From: Patiria miniata
Taxonomy: Eukaryota > Echinodermata > Asteroidea > Valvatida > Asterinidae
Direction: 5' to 3'
Length of the DNA stretch: 64,000 nucleotides
Assembly (NCBI RefSeq): GCF_015706575.1
Contig: NW_024037058.1
Span: forward strand, 7,689,806 to 7,753,805
Made by a program: the position numbers and the translations under genes. Shown here piece after piece: positions 14,901-23,773 of this stretch (its first letter is position 1; each line of letters starts with the position of its first letter). The notes beneath the pieces were generated by a model, which was given only the letters and a program-made list of their open reading frames with translations, had not been told where the DNA came from and searched no databases.

Positions 14901-17900
14901 TTCTAGCTATACAAAAGTTATGCACTTTAAAACGAGACATTGACTGAACCAAAAATCCGCCCACGTTTAGTCAAAATGAGTTATTACTTTACAAAATGTG
15001 AATTACTTGCAGACTGACAATAAGTCCGTTCTTTCAGGGTATAAACTGGTTTACGCCATAAAACCAGTACAACAAAATACTCAATATTCAAGAACCTTTT
15101 TCATAGGGTTGTTAATACCTCTCCCCTCCCCAAAAAAGGAATTTTTGGTTGGAAATAAAACATGCATGTATAATTTAGTTAAAATTAGGAGAAAAAAAAA
15201 ACAATTGAATGTGTTAAAGAGCACTGGTTTTGGTTATGCAATTTTCAACTATGCAATACCAGCCACTGTGGTTTAATAGGCCAAAAATAATTTGCATCTG
15301 GTAACCCTTCCAAGTACCAGGGGTTTTTTTTGGGGGGGGGGGGGCTAAGGTAACCCCAGACCCAGTTGAAATAACCCACATATCAATCAGATTACACACA
15401 GCCAACGCTAATCCAATCAAAACTGAACAACAGGTGAGAAAAGTCATTGGACTTTTTTACTGTTTATATTTTTAAGCCTTTCGGCAACTTATAAAGATAT
15501 TCGATTGGCACTGAATAAAGTGCCAGCAATTGTTTTACCGACGCTAATCCAATCAAAACAGAATAACAGGTGAGAAAAGTGATCATTATTTTTTACTGTT
15601 TATATTGTTAAGCCTTGCAGCAATGTGTGATCGGCATCGTCATGGCAACCCTCAAGATACAACTTCAATGCGAAGTGACGCTTTGACTGCAGTGGATTTA
15701 TGGATGAAACTTCTAAACAGTGGGGCAGAATTTTGAGACAACTAACATCCCGGATTGTTTTTCTTTCTTTTTTGCTGTGTTAAGCAACAAAAAAAAAAAG
15801 AAGAAAGCTTGATACAATGATAAGAAATTTAAGCTTTGGTAAGATTTAAACCAACTTGAATTGACAGCAATTGTTTTACCTTTCCCTAACCTTTTCAACA
15901 TTTGTTCACTTCTTTTTATATACATTCGGATTCCCCCCCCCCCCCCTCCCAAGTGATCACTTTAATAGAGCTTTTATCCTGCTTTAACGACTTTATGTGA
16001 TCAGCAAAAATTAGCCAGGGACCGGTCACAAGCAACATATAAATGTATAATGCACAATCATTTAACTGGTAACCATTTCTGCTGAGCAAATTTAGTTTCT
16101 GTAATTTGCATATGCATTTTACATATTTTTTTATGAACATTTGAAATAATTGGCTAGATACTTTAGGGGGCAAGGCTAGAGATTTTTTGGGGCAGGGCTA
16201 AATATTTTTGGGGCAGCACTGGTGCATAAGAACATCTTATTTTAAATATATGGGGGCGGGGCTAACAAAATTTGGGGCAGGGCTAGAAATGTTTTTGGGT
16301 GGGACTAGAGATCTTCTGGGCAGGGCTAGAGAGTTTTGGGGCGGGGCTTGAGATTTTGTGCCGGGGCTAAAGACTTTGGGAGTGGGAAAGTTTATAAAAA
16401 CATTTTAATTATAAACTTATCAAGGGGGGAGGGGCTTGACTTCAGTTTTTTGTGGGGGCGGCGGCATATTTCTAAAAAATAAACCCACAGATGGGGAAGG
16501 AATGACAGAATCTGGAGGGGGAATACAATGCTTACCTCCCCTGGGTAAGCCTTCCCATCGATGGTGTGTTCAGAACCTTGGCTGTTCACGCTGCCCCAGT
16601 GGAAATGAAACTGGACCACTTTGTAGGCGGTGGTGCCTAGCCCAGCGCCACTCACTTGATAATCTCCGGTGACACCAACTACAACTGAAAAACAAAGGAA
16701 ATCAAAGTCTATTACATATACGCTGGTCTGTGCCTGTTATCAAAGTGGCAAAGTCAATCGTGCCCTCCCTTATTCCTGTCAATCAAACAGTGTGCATTGA
16801 CTTGAAACTTTTGTTAAAGTGACCGAATTATTGGTCACAATTAGGCAGTGTATGTACATATACAAACAAAAAGGTGGGCGTGGCTTACAGTCAAATCCAG
16901 AAAGATGAATTGCTCAACCCCCCCCAACACACACACAAAATGTACCCAAGTTCACTTATAGCTCCGCCCATGATCTTCTCCTCCCCAGAATCCAGATTTG
17001 TATGGAGTGCCTCGTGTAAAAAAAATACAAAGTTATATCTCACTTATTCCCATAATTATATTATTTGTCTGTAAAATATTTACTGATACAACTTCACCAG
17101 TACTATTCAAGCCTCACTACAAGCAACTACTCTTTACAATAGGAATTTTTTTCCTTTTTTTGAAGAATCACTTCCTGACTTTTGTTCAAAAGCAGTTCAG
17201 GGTTTTTCCTGAAAATGCTTCAAAATGTCCAAATCCTTTGGGATTTCAACTGTCGCAATCAATTTCATCGCATGTCTGGGTGAAAGCCATTAATAAAGGG
17301 CTGAAAGCCATGAGTTGACACACAACCGATTCCAAATAAAGCTGGCGAAGTTTTGACATTCAAGCACTTAATCATTGAGGTGTGGACAGACACCAGACTG
17401 TAGTTTTGAGACCTTGGGCATTCGGAGGTGATAGCCCCAACAGTCCTGAATCCTCCAATTTCAATATAAGTTTGCACACCCCTATGTAGAAATGAGAAAA
17501 TATTTGCTTGACGATCTTAAGTACTGTCTTTGTACAGTCTTGACAGTGGCTTTAACAACTTTGTAAAAATGAAAATGAAAAAACTGCTGCAAACTGCTAA
17601 CTGACTGATTTACCAGAACATACAAGTCGACAAAATCAGACAGCCGAATGAGTCAATCCCAACAAAATCTTTCTCAAAGGCAAAATTAAACGATATAATT
17701 TTTCTGAAAGGGTTTTTTGTCTTTCAGATAGATTCTGTTAGGATTAGAACGTTGGGCCATTCAATTTTGTTCATAAGTAATAATAAGCAATTTTAATGGA
17801 AACTGACCTGATTCTAACAAAATCAAACAAGTTCAATATGCAAATGACACACTTTTTTGTACTTGTACCAAAATTGGGATACCATACTCCATGTTAAGTA

Positions 17901-19533
17901 ATAGTAGCTGGGTTCCGATTCCATCAAAATCCTACGGAATCCAATTGGTTGGATTTTGGTGGATTTTGTCCTAGATGTGCCAAGGGTGACAAATTAATGC
18001 CAAACAAATGTCCAGCCTTTCATAGAATGTGTCTACCACCAGACTTACTTGAATGGCCGTTGTTTTCCAGCGTCATCTCTGCATCGACCGGTTCATCATC
18101 TTCTCCGAAACCGACAAAAGTGAAGTCGCCCAAGTCTTCATCCACCACCTTGGATGTTACAATGTCAATCGGCGACTGCTTCATGCCCCCACATGTTTCA
18201 TAGTTTGTCGCCCAAGTACTAGGCCCTGGAAAGTAATACAAATGTTGGATATCAAATTAAGTGGTAGAAAATGACCGGAGGGGCTGTGAACCTGTAACCG
18301 GCAGACACCATGTTGGTGCTTTACCAACTGAGCTACTCTGCCCATGTCTATGGTTTACAGTTTTTGATGCTAGTCCACATGAATACAAAATCAATCAAAG
18401 CGCAAGTTTTGCAAGCTATAGAAATGAAATCTGATTTAAAGTTTACTTTCCTCCAAAAAAACCCTAGTTAAAGCTTATACCGTAACTCCCTGCCCCTCCC
18501 CCATTACACACCCACCTTTTATAAAATGAATCATTCCATAATTGATCTAATCTTTACAAATTTACAGTCTGAGGACATTTAATAAAAAAAATTAAGTTCT
18601 TACCTTTTGCACCATCTAGGTAATCCCAGCCAGCTGAAAAATAAAATTGGGTGAAAAATAAAAATTATTTTTAAAGTCGGGAGTTGATCAGAACTTCACC
18701 AAATCAGAAACGGGGATAGTCTTTTACTCCATTCATTTTTACTATATATTGTTGTAATTTGTGTACAATTAATTTGCTTGTTTTAAGTCTAGGAATTTAT
18801 AATTGTATGTGAATAGTTTTTAGGCAAACTGTTGATGAGTATTGCACAATTTGGATCTTTTTTGCCTCTAGGTATTTTTTTGCTTAGTGGAAACAATGCA
18901 TGGACCATGTCAAGGAAAAAAATAAAAAAGAGTTTCTCGACCACGCCCACTTTTCCCCACACGTACACGCCTCCTTATGTTTCATTGCAATGCATTTTCC
19001 AAATAATCATTTTTCAATATTTTGGAGAAAAAAAATGTTGCAATCTGACGCCACTTTTTCCTTCATATATCATCTCAATGAAGGTCAGTCATTGCAAAAA
19101 TGATGATAAGACATGAATCTGGGACTGAGAAACATTCCAAATTGTGTAAGGAAATACCTCGAAATTTTTAAGGCACAACGCGAAACGCTGAAGTGGCGTC
19201 AAGTTGCAAGTTGCACCATTTTTATGCCCGAAGAGGCCTGCTTCATTTTTAAAGCCCGTACGAGAAACTATATTACTCGGCCATGTGTCGGCCGTAAAAA
19301 AGTTATTCATTAATCATCTGATAAGTCATAATCTCAAAAATCGCAATACACAACTGAATCAGTCATTGTTGAGTAAATAACAAGACAATTTACATATGGA
19401 CCTTCCAGTTCCATGACTTGATTAAATAAATAATACTACAAACATAAATTAAATACTAACCAGCGGCTGCAATGGACAGTAACGCAGCAACGCATACCAC
19501 GACACACATGCAAGTTGACGCTCTAGTTTCCAT
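97..19533 (-). CDS. Extracellular alpha-carbonic anhydrase, paralog A (CA4/CA15-like), 8 coding exons, 315 aa
   Basis: Reversible CO2 hydration at the cell surface or in the secretory route. Exons (minus): 19533-19461, 18633-18604, 18225-18049, 16684-16536, 14296-14204, 6563-6497, 4478-4318, 294-97; all GT/AG, total 948 nt, in frame. Residues 1-24 form a signal peptide. Zinc ligands H120 and H122 lie in QFHFHWGS and H145 in ELHVV; the proton shuttle is H92 (NNGHS), the gatekeepers are E132 (GSEH) and T227 (SLTTPP), and C46 with C231 is the disulfide pair usual in extracellular CAs. By family alignment the enzyme should be active. The C-terminus (about 288-315) is hydrophobic, suggesting a GPI signal or membrane anchor, but it contains a Lys and ends in ED, so anchoring is inferred. 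The ATG is chosen because it starts the signal peptide ~150 bp below a TATA box. Introns are large (intron 5, 6564-14203; intron 7, 295-4317) and full of repeats. CA-B at 50360-58888 is its paralog. Confidence 0.93.
368..711. repeat. Miniature inverted-repeat element, AACCCTCC ends, TTAA-type
   Basis: Begins AACCCTCCTATGC and ends GCAGGAGGGTT, followed by AA, so the right edge reads GGGTTAA. A second copy in opposite orientation lies at 32022-32370; they share an internal stretch with the motifs CAGTCA, GTGACTG and GCCTACATAAAGCAGG. It sits in intron 7 of CA-A. The TTAA edges suggest a piggyBac-like non-autonomous element; no transposase coding is present. Confidence 0.7.
895..1226. repeat. 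Miniature inverted-repeat element with ~36 bp TIRs
   Basis: The left end TTATACAACACCTGAATAAA is the exact reverse complement of the right end at 1207-1226, and similarity continues inward (CCCCGTCATCTGATTGGT against ACCAATCAAATGACGAG). The inside is unusually GC-rich, with GCGC-containing words. A diverged relative of this GC-rich core occurs in inverse orientation at about 51840-51930 inside CA-B. Confidence 0.75.
1228..1391. repeat. Near-perfect foldback palindrome
   Basis: One arm (1228 to ~1308) and its reverse complement (~1317 to 1391) flank a loop of about 12 bases (TCGGCTTCGCCTC). Arm landmarks are ACAAATAACGAATG, GAAAGAATAATTTCAT and GGTGACAGATTGAATG. It abuts the element ending at 1226 with almost no gap. 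Arms this well matched imply a recent origin or a structure-preserving foldback element. Confidence 0.8.
1878..1952 (+). repeat. tRNA-derived SINE head
   Basis: Shows an A-box (TAGCTCAGGTGGTAGAGC) and a B-box (GGTTCAAAACC) spaced as in a tRNA, followed by a non-tRNA tail starting AATTTCGTTGTTCAACC. The anticodon arm does not fold convincingly and no clean acceptor stem is seen, so this is a SINE rather than a functional tRNA gene. It lies in intron 7 of CA-A. Confidence 0.65.
3345..3866 (+). repeat. ~520 bp TTAA-ended miniature element, family F520, copy 1
   Basis: Ends are TTAAAGGGAATATACA and its complement TGTATATTCCCTTTAA, with a short internal palindrome around CCAACGCTGATCGGCCGATC at ~3678. 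Other copies are at 12721-13231, 38492-38956 and 61876-62406 (plus), and partial copies at 42300-42696 and 49445-49680 (minus). Shared internal landmarks are TAGTCTGGTTCCCTGACC and ATTTTACAGGATGCTTTAGA. No coding capacity; the TTAA edges suggest piggyBac-type mobilisation. Confidence 0.8.
4479..4800 (-). repeat. Tandem decoy acceptor array upstream of CA-A exon 7
   Basis: Read on the minus strand, about three degenerate units each hold a CCATTGCAGATG-like 3' splice site preceded by TTCTAGAACC and AATGACGTCATTG-like words; the last unit is the real acceptor (AG at 4480-4479). One unit contains a perfect TGACGTCA at 4606-4613. The homologous intron of CA-B holds a longer array of the same unit (55195-55966). 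Confidence 0.7.
6497..6563 (-). CDS. CA-A exon 6 (67 bp)
   Basis: This short exon is easy to miss. It encodes residues 175-196 ([20 protein letters not shown]...) plus one base, between AACACAG and C|GTAAGT. Its length and phase equal those of CA-B exon 6 (54918-54984), but the protein is only about half identical, the most diverged internal exon of the pair. Isolated from its neighbours by introns of 7.6 kb and 2.0 kb. Confidence 0.88.
6759..7000. repeat. Inverted-repeat element in CA-A intron 5
   Basis: The left end TAGTCTGGTTCCCAGACCAA pairs with the right end (TTGGTCTGGAAACCAGACTTA, 6980-7000). Inner segments also pair: TGACAAACCTAG with its relative near 6955, and GGTACGTAG with CTACGTACC. 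It looks like a miniature foldback element; no coding sequence. Confidence 0.6.
8916..8973. repeat. Poly(C) tracts in a poly(G/C) element family
   Basis: Two near-uninterrupted C runs in an intron of CA-A. Flanking words (CTGCCCTTTTCCATTCAAATG at 8679, CTACGCCCCTGAATC at 9105) recur beside G/C runs at 48722-48945 and 59940-60050, so the tracts belong to a dispersed element rather than being isolated slippage. Confidence 0.55.
9325..9625. repeat. Direct duplication (~115 bp unit, two copies)
   Basis: Two diverged copies, about 9325-9440 and 9505-9620, share TGTTGTCAAGGAAA or TGTTGCCAAGGAAA, then TAAGCAGC, AAAACTCATG, TTCATGA and GTCACTGCAACTT, then GCCAAT. No coding sequence. Lies in CA-A intron 5. 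Confidence 0.6.
9687..10001 (+). other. Unassigned 104-codon ORF inside CA-A intron 5 (possible orphan exon or pseudogene)
   Basis: I do not recognise this with confidence. It is open for 104 codons on the strand opposite CA-A in AT-rich intron. Its composition is protein-like, with [19 protein letters not shown] near residues 22-40 and several Trp. The LDP...HWKKLM spacing resembles helices 1-2 of death-fold domains (MyD88/IRAK/Tube type), but the second half does not match that fold. A possible acceptor (TGTTTTGCAG, ending 9748) precedes the most protein-like part. It could be an exon of an unseen gene, a gene relic, or chance. Confidence 0.2.
10891..10962. repeat. 24 bp tandem repeat, three copies
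   Basis: The unit TGGGTTCATTATGAGGGCAG, plus ACAT, is repeated three times with one or two changes in the last copy. Intronic in CA-A. Confidence 0.8.
11501..11990 (+). mobile_element. 5'-truncated non-LTR retrotransposon (LINE) 3' end
   Basis: The frame from 11501 to the stop at 11696-11698 reads as the C-terminal end of a LINE reverse transcriptase: TRSSARGN, then [19 protein letters not shown], then [11 protein letters not shown], matching the RG..LWNSLP...+S...FK..LK.+L pattern of Jockey/CR1/L2-like elements. About 290 bp of AT-rich 3' UTR follows. The rest of the element is missing. Plus strand, in CA-A intron 5, antisense to that gene. Confidence 0.75.
12501..12556. repeat. (CCAA)n/(CAAA)n microsatellite
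   Basis: About nine CCAA units run into CAAA units. Any peptide read across it is low complexity and not a gene. Confidence 0.9.
12721..13231 (+). repeat. F520 TTAA-ended element, copy 2
   Basis: Starts TTAAAGGCAATGTACCGTAC and ends TTCCCTTTAA; holds the family palindrome near 13050 (CCAACGCTTGTCGGCCGACC) and the TAGTCTGGTTCCCTGACC landmark at ~12880. CA-A intron 5. Confidence 0.75.
15400..15625. repeat. Direct duplication (~90 bp unit, two copies)
   Basis: Both copies read CGCTAATCCAATCAAAAC, then CAGGTGAGAAAAGT, then TTTTTTACTGTTTATATT and TTAAGCC (about 15404-15480 and 15540-15615). Intronic; no coding sequence. Confidence 0.7.
16166..16385. repeat. Degenerate ~25 bp GGGGCAGGGCTAGAGATTTT minisatellite
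   Basis: About nine variant units of GGGCNGGGCTAGAGATTTTT in the intron just downstream (in transcript order) of CA-A exon 4. On the transcript strand it is C-rich; GGGGCGGGGC words also resemble SP1/KLF sites, though no function is shown. Confidence 0.7.
18279..18346 (-). repeat. tRNA-derived SINE head or tRNA relic
   Basis: On the minus strand GGGCAGAGTAGCTCAGTTGG forms the 5' arm and A-box, and GGTTACAGGTTCACAGCCCC the B-box region. Sits in CA-A intron 2. The B-box departs from consensus, so a relic or SINE is likelier than a working tRNA gene. Confidence 0.5.
19037..19211. repeat. Short inverted-repeat element (GACGCCACTT ends)
   Basis: GTTGCAATCTGACGCCACTT pairs with AAGTGGCGTCAAGTTGCAAG. 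Related sequence (GTTGCAACCTGACGCCACTT, and the CTGGGACTGAGAAAC segment inverted) occurs near 27045-27160 in SWAP70 intron 1. CA-A intron 1. Confidence 0.6.
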
Positions 19534-19682
19534 GTTTTAACTTCCCTACAAAATCCAGTTGAAAGGAGAAATATCCACAAATTTGTCAGCTTTGGGAATC
19601 CAGAATGCACAACCTACAACGACGTACTCTAGCTCCGTCGACGAGACAATTTGACTTGATGATCACTCGATAACTTCACCCG

Positions 19683-19690
19683 TTTTTATA
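19683..19690 (-). promoter_or_regulatory. TATA box of CA-A
   Basis: On the minus strand GCTTATAAAAACGGG lies ~150 bp before the ATG at 19533, implying a start near 19655 and a 5' UTR of about 120 nt. It is the only good TATA in this stretch. No equivalent TATA is evident before CA-B. Confidence 0.6.
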
Positions 19691-20647
19691 AGCACGATAC
19701 GATCACGCTTCCGAGAACACGTGGGTAGGCTTTTAGATAGTTTGCATATGTATGGCAGAGGCGGGGCATAAATAGCAAAACCATTGATGATACGGAGATC
19801 ACTGTCGATGTCTAGTCTCAGCCGGTGTGGCAGGTAATTCTGTCCCCCGGCAGCACAATTACTATCTATCGATTTGTTAGTCTATGGTGTTACGTCACTT
19901 CAGTTTAAAGCTATAGTCCATCATTTTCAGCCATCCGAAAAAGTAACTGGCGTATTAATGTTGAAAAACATACATATACTTGGTTGAAAGATAGTAAGTG
20001 GACTCAACTCCCTGTGAAATTAATCTTTCTGGCAAGCTATCACGTTGAAGTAATCAACGAAAGAAGGCCTTTCCAACGGTGCGTCTTGAGACCTACCATG
20101 GAGGAAGGAACCCGTAGGAAAATTTAAATTAGTAGAATGCTGTTTTTTTTCGGAATATACAGCTGAAGCTGAGCTGAAACTTCATCAGGTTAGTTGTTCA
20201 GCACCCTTCTTTAGATGTTGAACACTTTTGATGCTTCAAACGAACAAAATCCACAAATTACAAATGATGGACTATATCTTTAAACCTCGCCCACTGCACG
20301 TTAGGCCAAAACAAAAAAAAGTCGGTCTCTGGTCAGACCAAAGTTCCAGAATTGATGTGGCGACGCGGGTTTTTTTTTGGGGGGGGGTGGCTGGCTTTTT
20401 TTCCAGGCTTGAATGGTACAGACAAGGTGGGTACTATTTTGCTTTTTGCTTTTTTGTGTCCTCATTATACATTGATGTCCTCCATAATTTGCCTTAGTGC
20501 CCTGTATCATTTGCCTTGGTGCAATTTCTCCATTCCTTGGTGCTCCTTGGTACAAAAATTTGAGGAGGTGCGGCAACAGAGGGCGCTGTTGTAGCTTCCG
20601 TGTTAATTTTAAGAAAGAAAAAAGGTTGACGCGCATGATTAAAATCG
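19691..20647. other. Intergenic, between the CA-A promoter and the palindrome
   Basis: No gene seen. It holds a mixed AT-rich stretch, a T8/G8 run near 20371, and a low-complexity segment at ~20455-20560 where CCTTGGTGC-like words recur. Regulatory sequence for CA-A may lie at the left end, but none can be pointed to beyond the TATA box. Confidence 0.5.
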
Positions 20648-21590
20648 ACGCAGGGTTTTGTTTGGAAGTTGTGCGAGTCAGAGAGGTGACATGAAGTTAA
20701 GCTGCATCAACCTGGTTTTTTTTTTAATCCAGCATTATAGTGGCAGTTAAGCCAATCATGACTCAGTCATAGGGCAATCACAAGTCTTAAGCCAGTCATG
20801 TCATAATAAGTCAATGATCATTAAATCATCATAGGTCTATCATAAGTCGATCATCATTGGGCAATATATAAACTTTATTGCATTGACCATTGTTTATTTT
20901 ATTTATTTATTTATTTATTTATTCTCATCATGTAAAAACATGAAACTTGTCTCCTCGTTCTGCACACAAATATGATGTATAAAACACTTGTTCACGATAA
21001 ATTATGCATGAAGCCTGTTTAAATATCACAGATATTAACAAGCCCCATTTTAGTATCAGAGACAACCTTTGTCGTCCATATTGCCCAGCGGAAAAAAACC
21101 TGTACATTTGTACATTTCAGTATGGATTATTTGTAAGTGCCCTTTTCACAAACTTTTTAAACCCCCACCCCCGGCAATCAAATGACCAATTGCTAAGCCT
21201 CTGATGAATGCCGATAATCCCCCGAATCGTGGACAAATAAAGGAATATCTGTTGTATGAAATTGAAATGATAGTCTGTTGATTGCTTGTCATGGTTTAAA
21301 AACGAAGTACATGTATTAATATCAAGGAAATGTTTCAAACAATTGAATAAATGCATGTATGACTTTCTGCATTCAACCCCCAAAAAATACTCGGATCGGG
21401 GCCAAAAGTTTCAAAAACATGTTTTGTATTTTAAAAACAATTAAGTCTGTTGATTGCTTGTGATGTTTTACAGACATAGTGTAAAAATCAAGAAGGATGG
21501 CAAAGCAGAAATAGTCAATAAATTACGCCATCACAAAATAATGGTGTCAGTGATTTGGGGCAACAAAGAAAGAGGGCGCCATAACAGAAT
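20648..21590 (+). repeat. Left arm of ~3.1 kb palindrome; carries an inverted copy of the ETFBKMT C-terminus
   Basis: Reverse complement of 22995-23773 over nearly its whole length, with an extra TTTA-microsatellite segment (~20885-20990). At 20650-20692 it encodes TQGFVWKLCESER and a stop on the plus strand, the same last 13 residues as ETFBKMT; the two visible base differences are both synonymous. After that come ~900 bp matching the ETFBKMT 3' flank. It has no promoter or upstream exon, so it is a partial inverted duplicate, not a gene. Confidence 0.85.
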
Positions 21591-21815
21591 AACGGTGCCG
21601 GTAAATACCACGTTAACTCAATAGAGGGCGCTATAACAAAATAACAAGTGCCAGTGACCGGTGATTGCCAAAGTTAACTACAAGAGAGGGCGCCATAATA
21701 AAATAACGGTGCCGGTGATTATGGGCAACTAAGATAGAGGGCGCCATAACAAAATATCAATACTGGTGAATACGGGCAACCAAGATAGAGGGCGCTATAA
21801 CTAAATAACGGTGCC
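21555..21815. repeat. GGCGCCATAACAAAATAACGG minisatellite, left block
   Basis: About six units of ~45-55 bp built on AGAGGGCGCCATAAC, AAAATAACGGTGCCGGTGA and GGGCAAC. The same units occur inverted (GTTATGGCGCCCTCTAT) at ~22800-23000, so the palindrome arms extend through them; total arm length is about 1 kb or more. Confidence 0.8.
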
Positions 21816-21939
21816 GGATTTGACGATGAGAACAACAGACTCCTTGGTTGTATTAAAGTTACCTTTTTATTACTTTTTTTCAAATATCTCCAAAAAAAAA
21901 ACAAAAGAGTGTTTTTGGTGCGTAAAGTACAATGTACCT

Positions 21940-22790
21940 TAACGAAATATTGTTTTTCTCTCCCTAAACAGTGTCTTGTGTCGCAACACGTAGCAAAATT
22001 TGGCGATGGGCTGCAGTGGCAGTCCAAACGAACACGTCTTCACGCTATCTCAAAAATTAATTGGAGCATTGAATTGAATTTTGGCCAAATGATTGGTCAT
22101 CAAAAGAAGACAAACTAGACAGAAGATTTAAACGAAATATGGTTTTTCTCTCCCTAAACAGTGTCTTGTGTCGCGACACGGAGAACAACTTGTCGATGGG
22201 CTGCAGTGGCAGTCCAAACAGAACATTTGCCTCACTTTTGCACAGGAACGATAGTGCAAGAGGACATGCTATCTCAAAAATTAATTGGAGCATTGAATTG
22301 AATTTTGGCCAGATGATTGGTCACGAAAAGAAGACAAAATATACAGAAGATTTTAACGAAATATTGTTTTTCTCTCCCTAAACAGTGTCTTGTGTCGCGA
22401 CCCGTGGCAAAATTGGCGATGGGCGCAGTGGCAGTCCAAACAGAACATTTGCCTCAATTTTGCACAGGAACGATAGTCCAAGAGGACATGCTATCTCAAA
22501 AATTAATTGGAGCATTGAATTGAAATGTTGCCAGATGATTGGTCATGAAAACAAGACAAACTCTCTCTTAACAGTGTCTTGTGTCGCAACACGTAGCAAT
22601 TAAAGATGGGCTGCAATGGCAGTCCAAACAGAACATTTGCCTCACTTTTGCGCAGGAACGATAGTCTACGACAACATGCTATCTCAAAAGTTAATTGGAG
22701 CATTGATTTGAATTTTCGCCAAGATTTGTCACAAAAAGAAGACAAAATAGACAGAAGATTTAAACGAAATATGGTTTTTCTCTCCCTAAT
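21940..22790. repeat. Palindrome core: four ~200 bp tandem repeats
   Basis: Units begin near 21945, 22130, 22358 and 22565. Each has GAAATATTGTTTTTCTCTCC, then CAGTGTCTTGTGTCGCGACA, GATGGGCTGCAGTGGCAGTC, CAGAACATTTGCCTCA, and CTCAAAAATTAATTGGAGCA. GTGTCGCGACAC inside the unit is itself a short palindrome. The peptides read from these units are repeats of one another and not a recognised protein. Confidence 0.8.
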
Positions 22791-22794
22791 TCAC

Positions 22795-23773
22795 CGGTAT
22801 TGCTTTTTGTTATGGCGCCCTCTATCTTGGTTTCCCATAATCACCGGCTGTGTTATTTTGTTATGGCGCCCTCTATTGTAGTTAACTGTGGTAATCACCA
22901 GCACCGTTATTTTGTTATGGCGCCCTCTATGTAATTAACCGTGGTAATTGGGTAATTACCGGCACCGTTATTTTGTTATGGCGCCCTCTTTTTTTAGTTG
23001 CCCGTAATCACTGGCACCGTTGTTTTGTGACGGCGCAATTTATTGACTATTTCTGCTTCACCATCCTTCTTGATTTTTACACTATGTCTGTTAAACATCA
23101 CAAGAAATCAACAGACACAATTTTTTTTAAAAATACAAAACATGTTTTTGGAGCCGGCCCCCAACCGAGTATTTTGGGGGTTGAATGACAGAAAGTCATG
23201 ACCTCACGCTATACATGTATTTATTTAATTGTTTGAAACATTTCCGTGATATTAATACTTTAACATAATATATTTTTAAACCATGACAAGCAATCAACAG
23301 ACTATCAATTTCATACAACAGATGTTCCTTTATTTGTCCACGATCCAGGGGATTATCGACACTCGTCAGAGGCTTAACAATTCTTTTTTATTGTACAATT
23401 GTATACAGCTTTTTTTCCTCGGGGAAAAATGGGGGACAAATTTAGGTTGTCTCTGATATTAAAATGGCGCTTGTTACTTATCTGTGATATTTAAACAGGC
23501 TTCATGCATAATTCATCATGAACAATGGTCAATGCAATAAAGTTTATATATTGCCCAATGATGATCGACTTATGATAGACCTATGATGATTTAATGATGT
23601 TGACTTATGATGACGTACGTGACTGACCTAAGACTTGTGATTGCCCTATGACTGAGTCATGATTGGCTTAACTGCCACTATAATGCTGAATTAAAAAGAA
23701 AAAAAGGTTGATGCAGCTGAACTTCATGTCACCTCTCCGACTCACACAACTTCCAAACAAAACCCTGCGTCAT
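22795..23773 (-). repeat. ETFBKMT: Right arm of the ~3.1 kb palindrome, overlapping the ETFBKMT 3' end
   Basis: This arm includes the last 13 codons and stop of ETFBKMT (23729-23770) and its downstream flank, presumably the 3' UTR. Because these residues match the vertebrate ETFBKMT tail (RQEN.G.T...VW), the coding part is native, so the palindrome arose by inverted duplication taking in the gene end rather than by a transposon bringing it. A readthrough transcript from either side could fold into a ~1 kb imperfect double strand. Confidence 0.8.

Noticed and set aside
20650-20692. Second ETFBKMT gene copy
   Set aside because: Only the last 13 codons are present; no SAM-binding exons upstream on that strand.
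22606-23188. Plus-strand frames such as MLWRPL or MGCNGSPNRTFASLL repeats
   Set aside because: Read-outs of the palindrome's tandem units and GGCGCC minisatellite.
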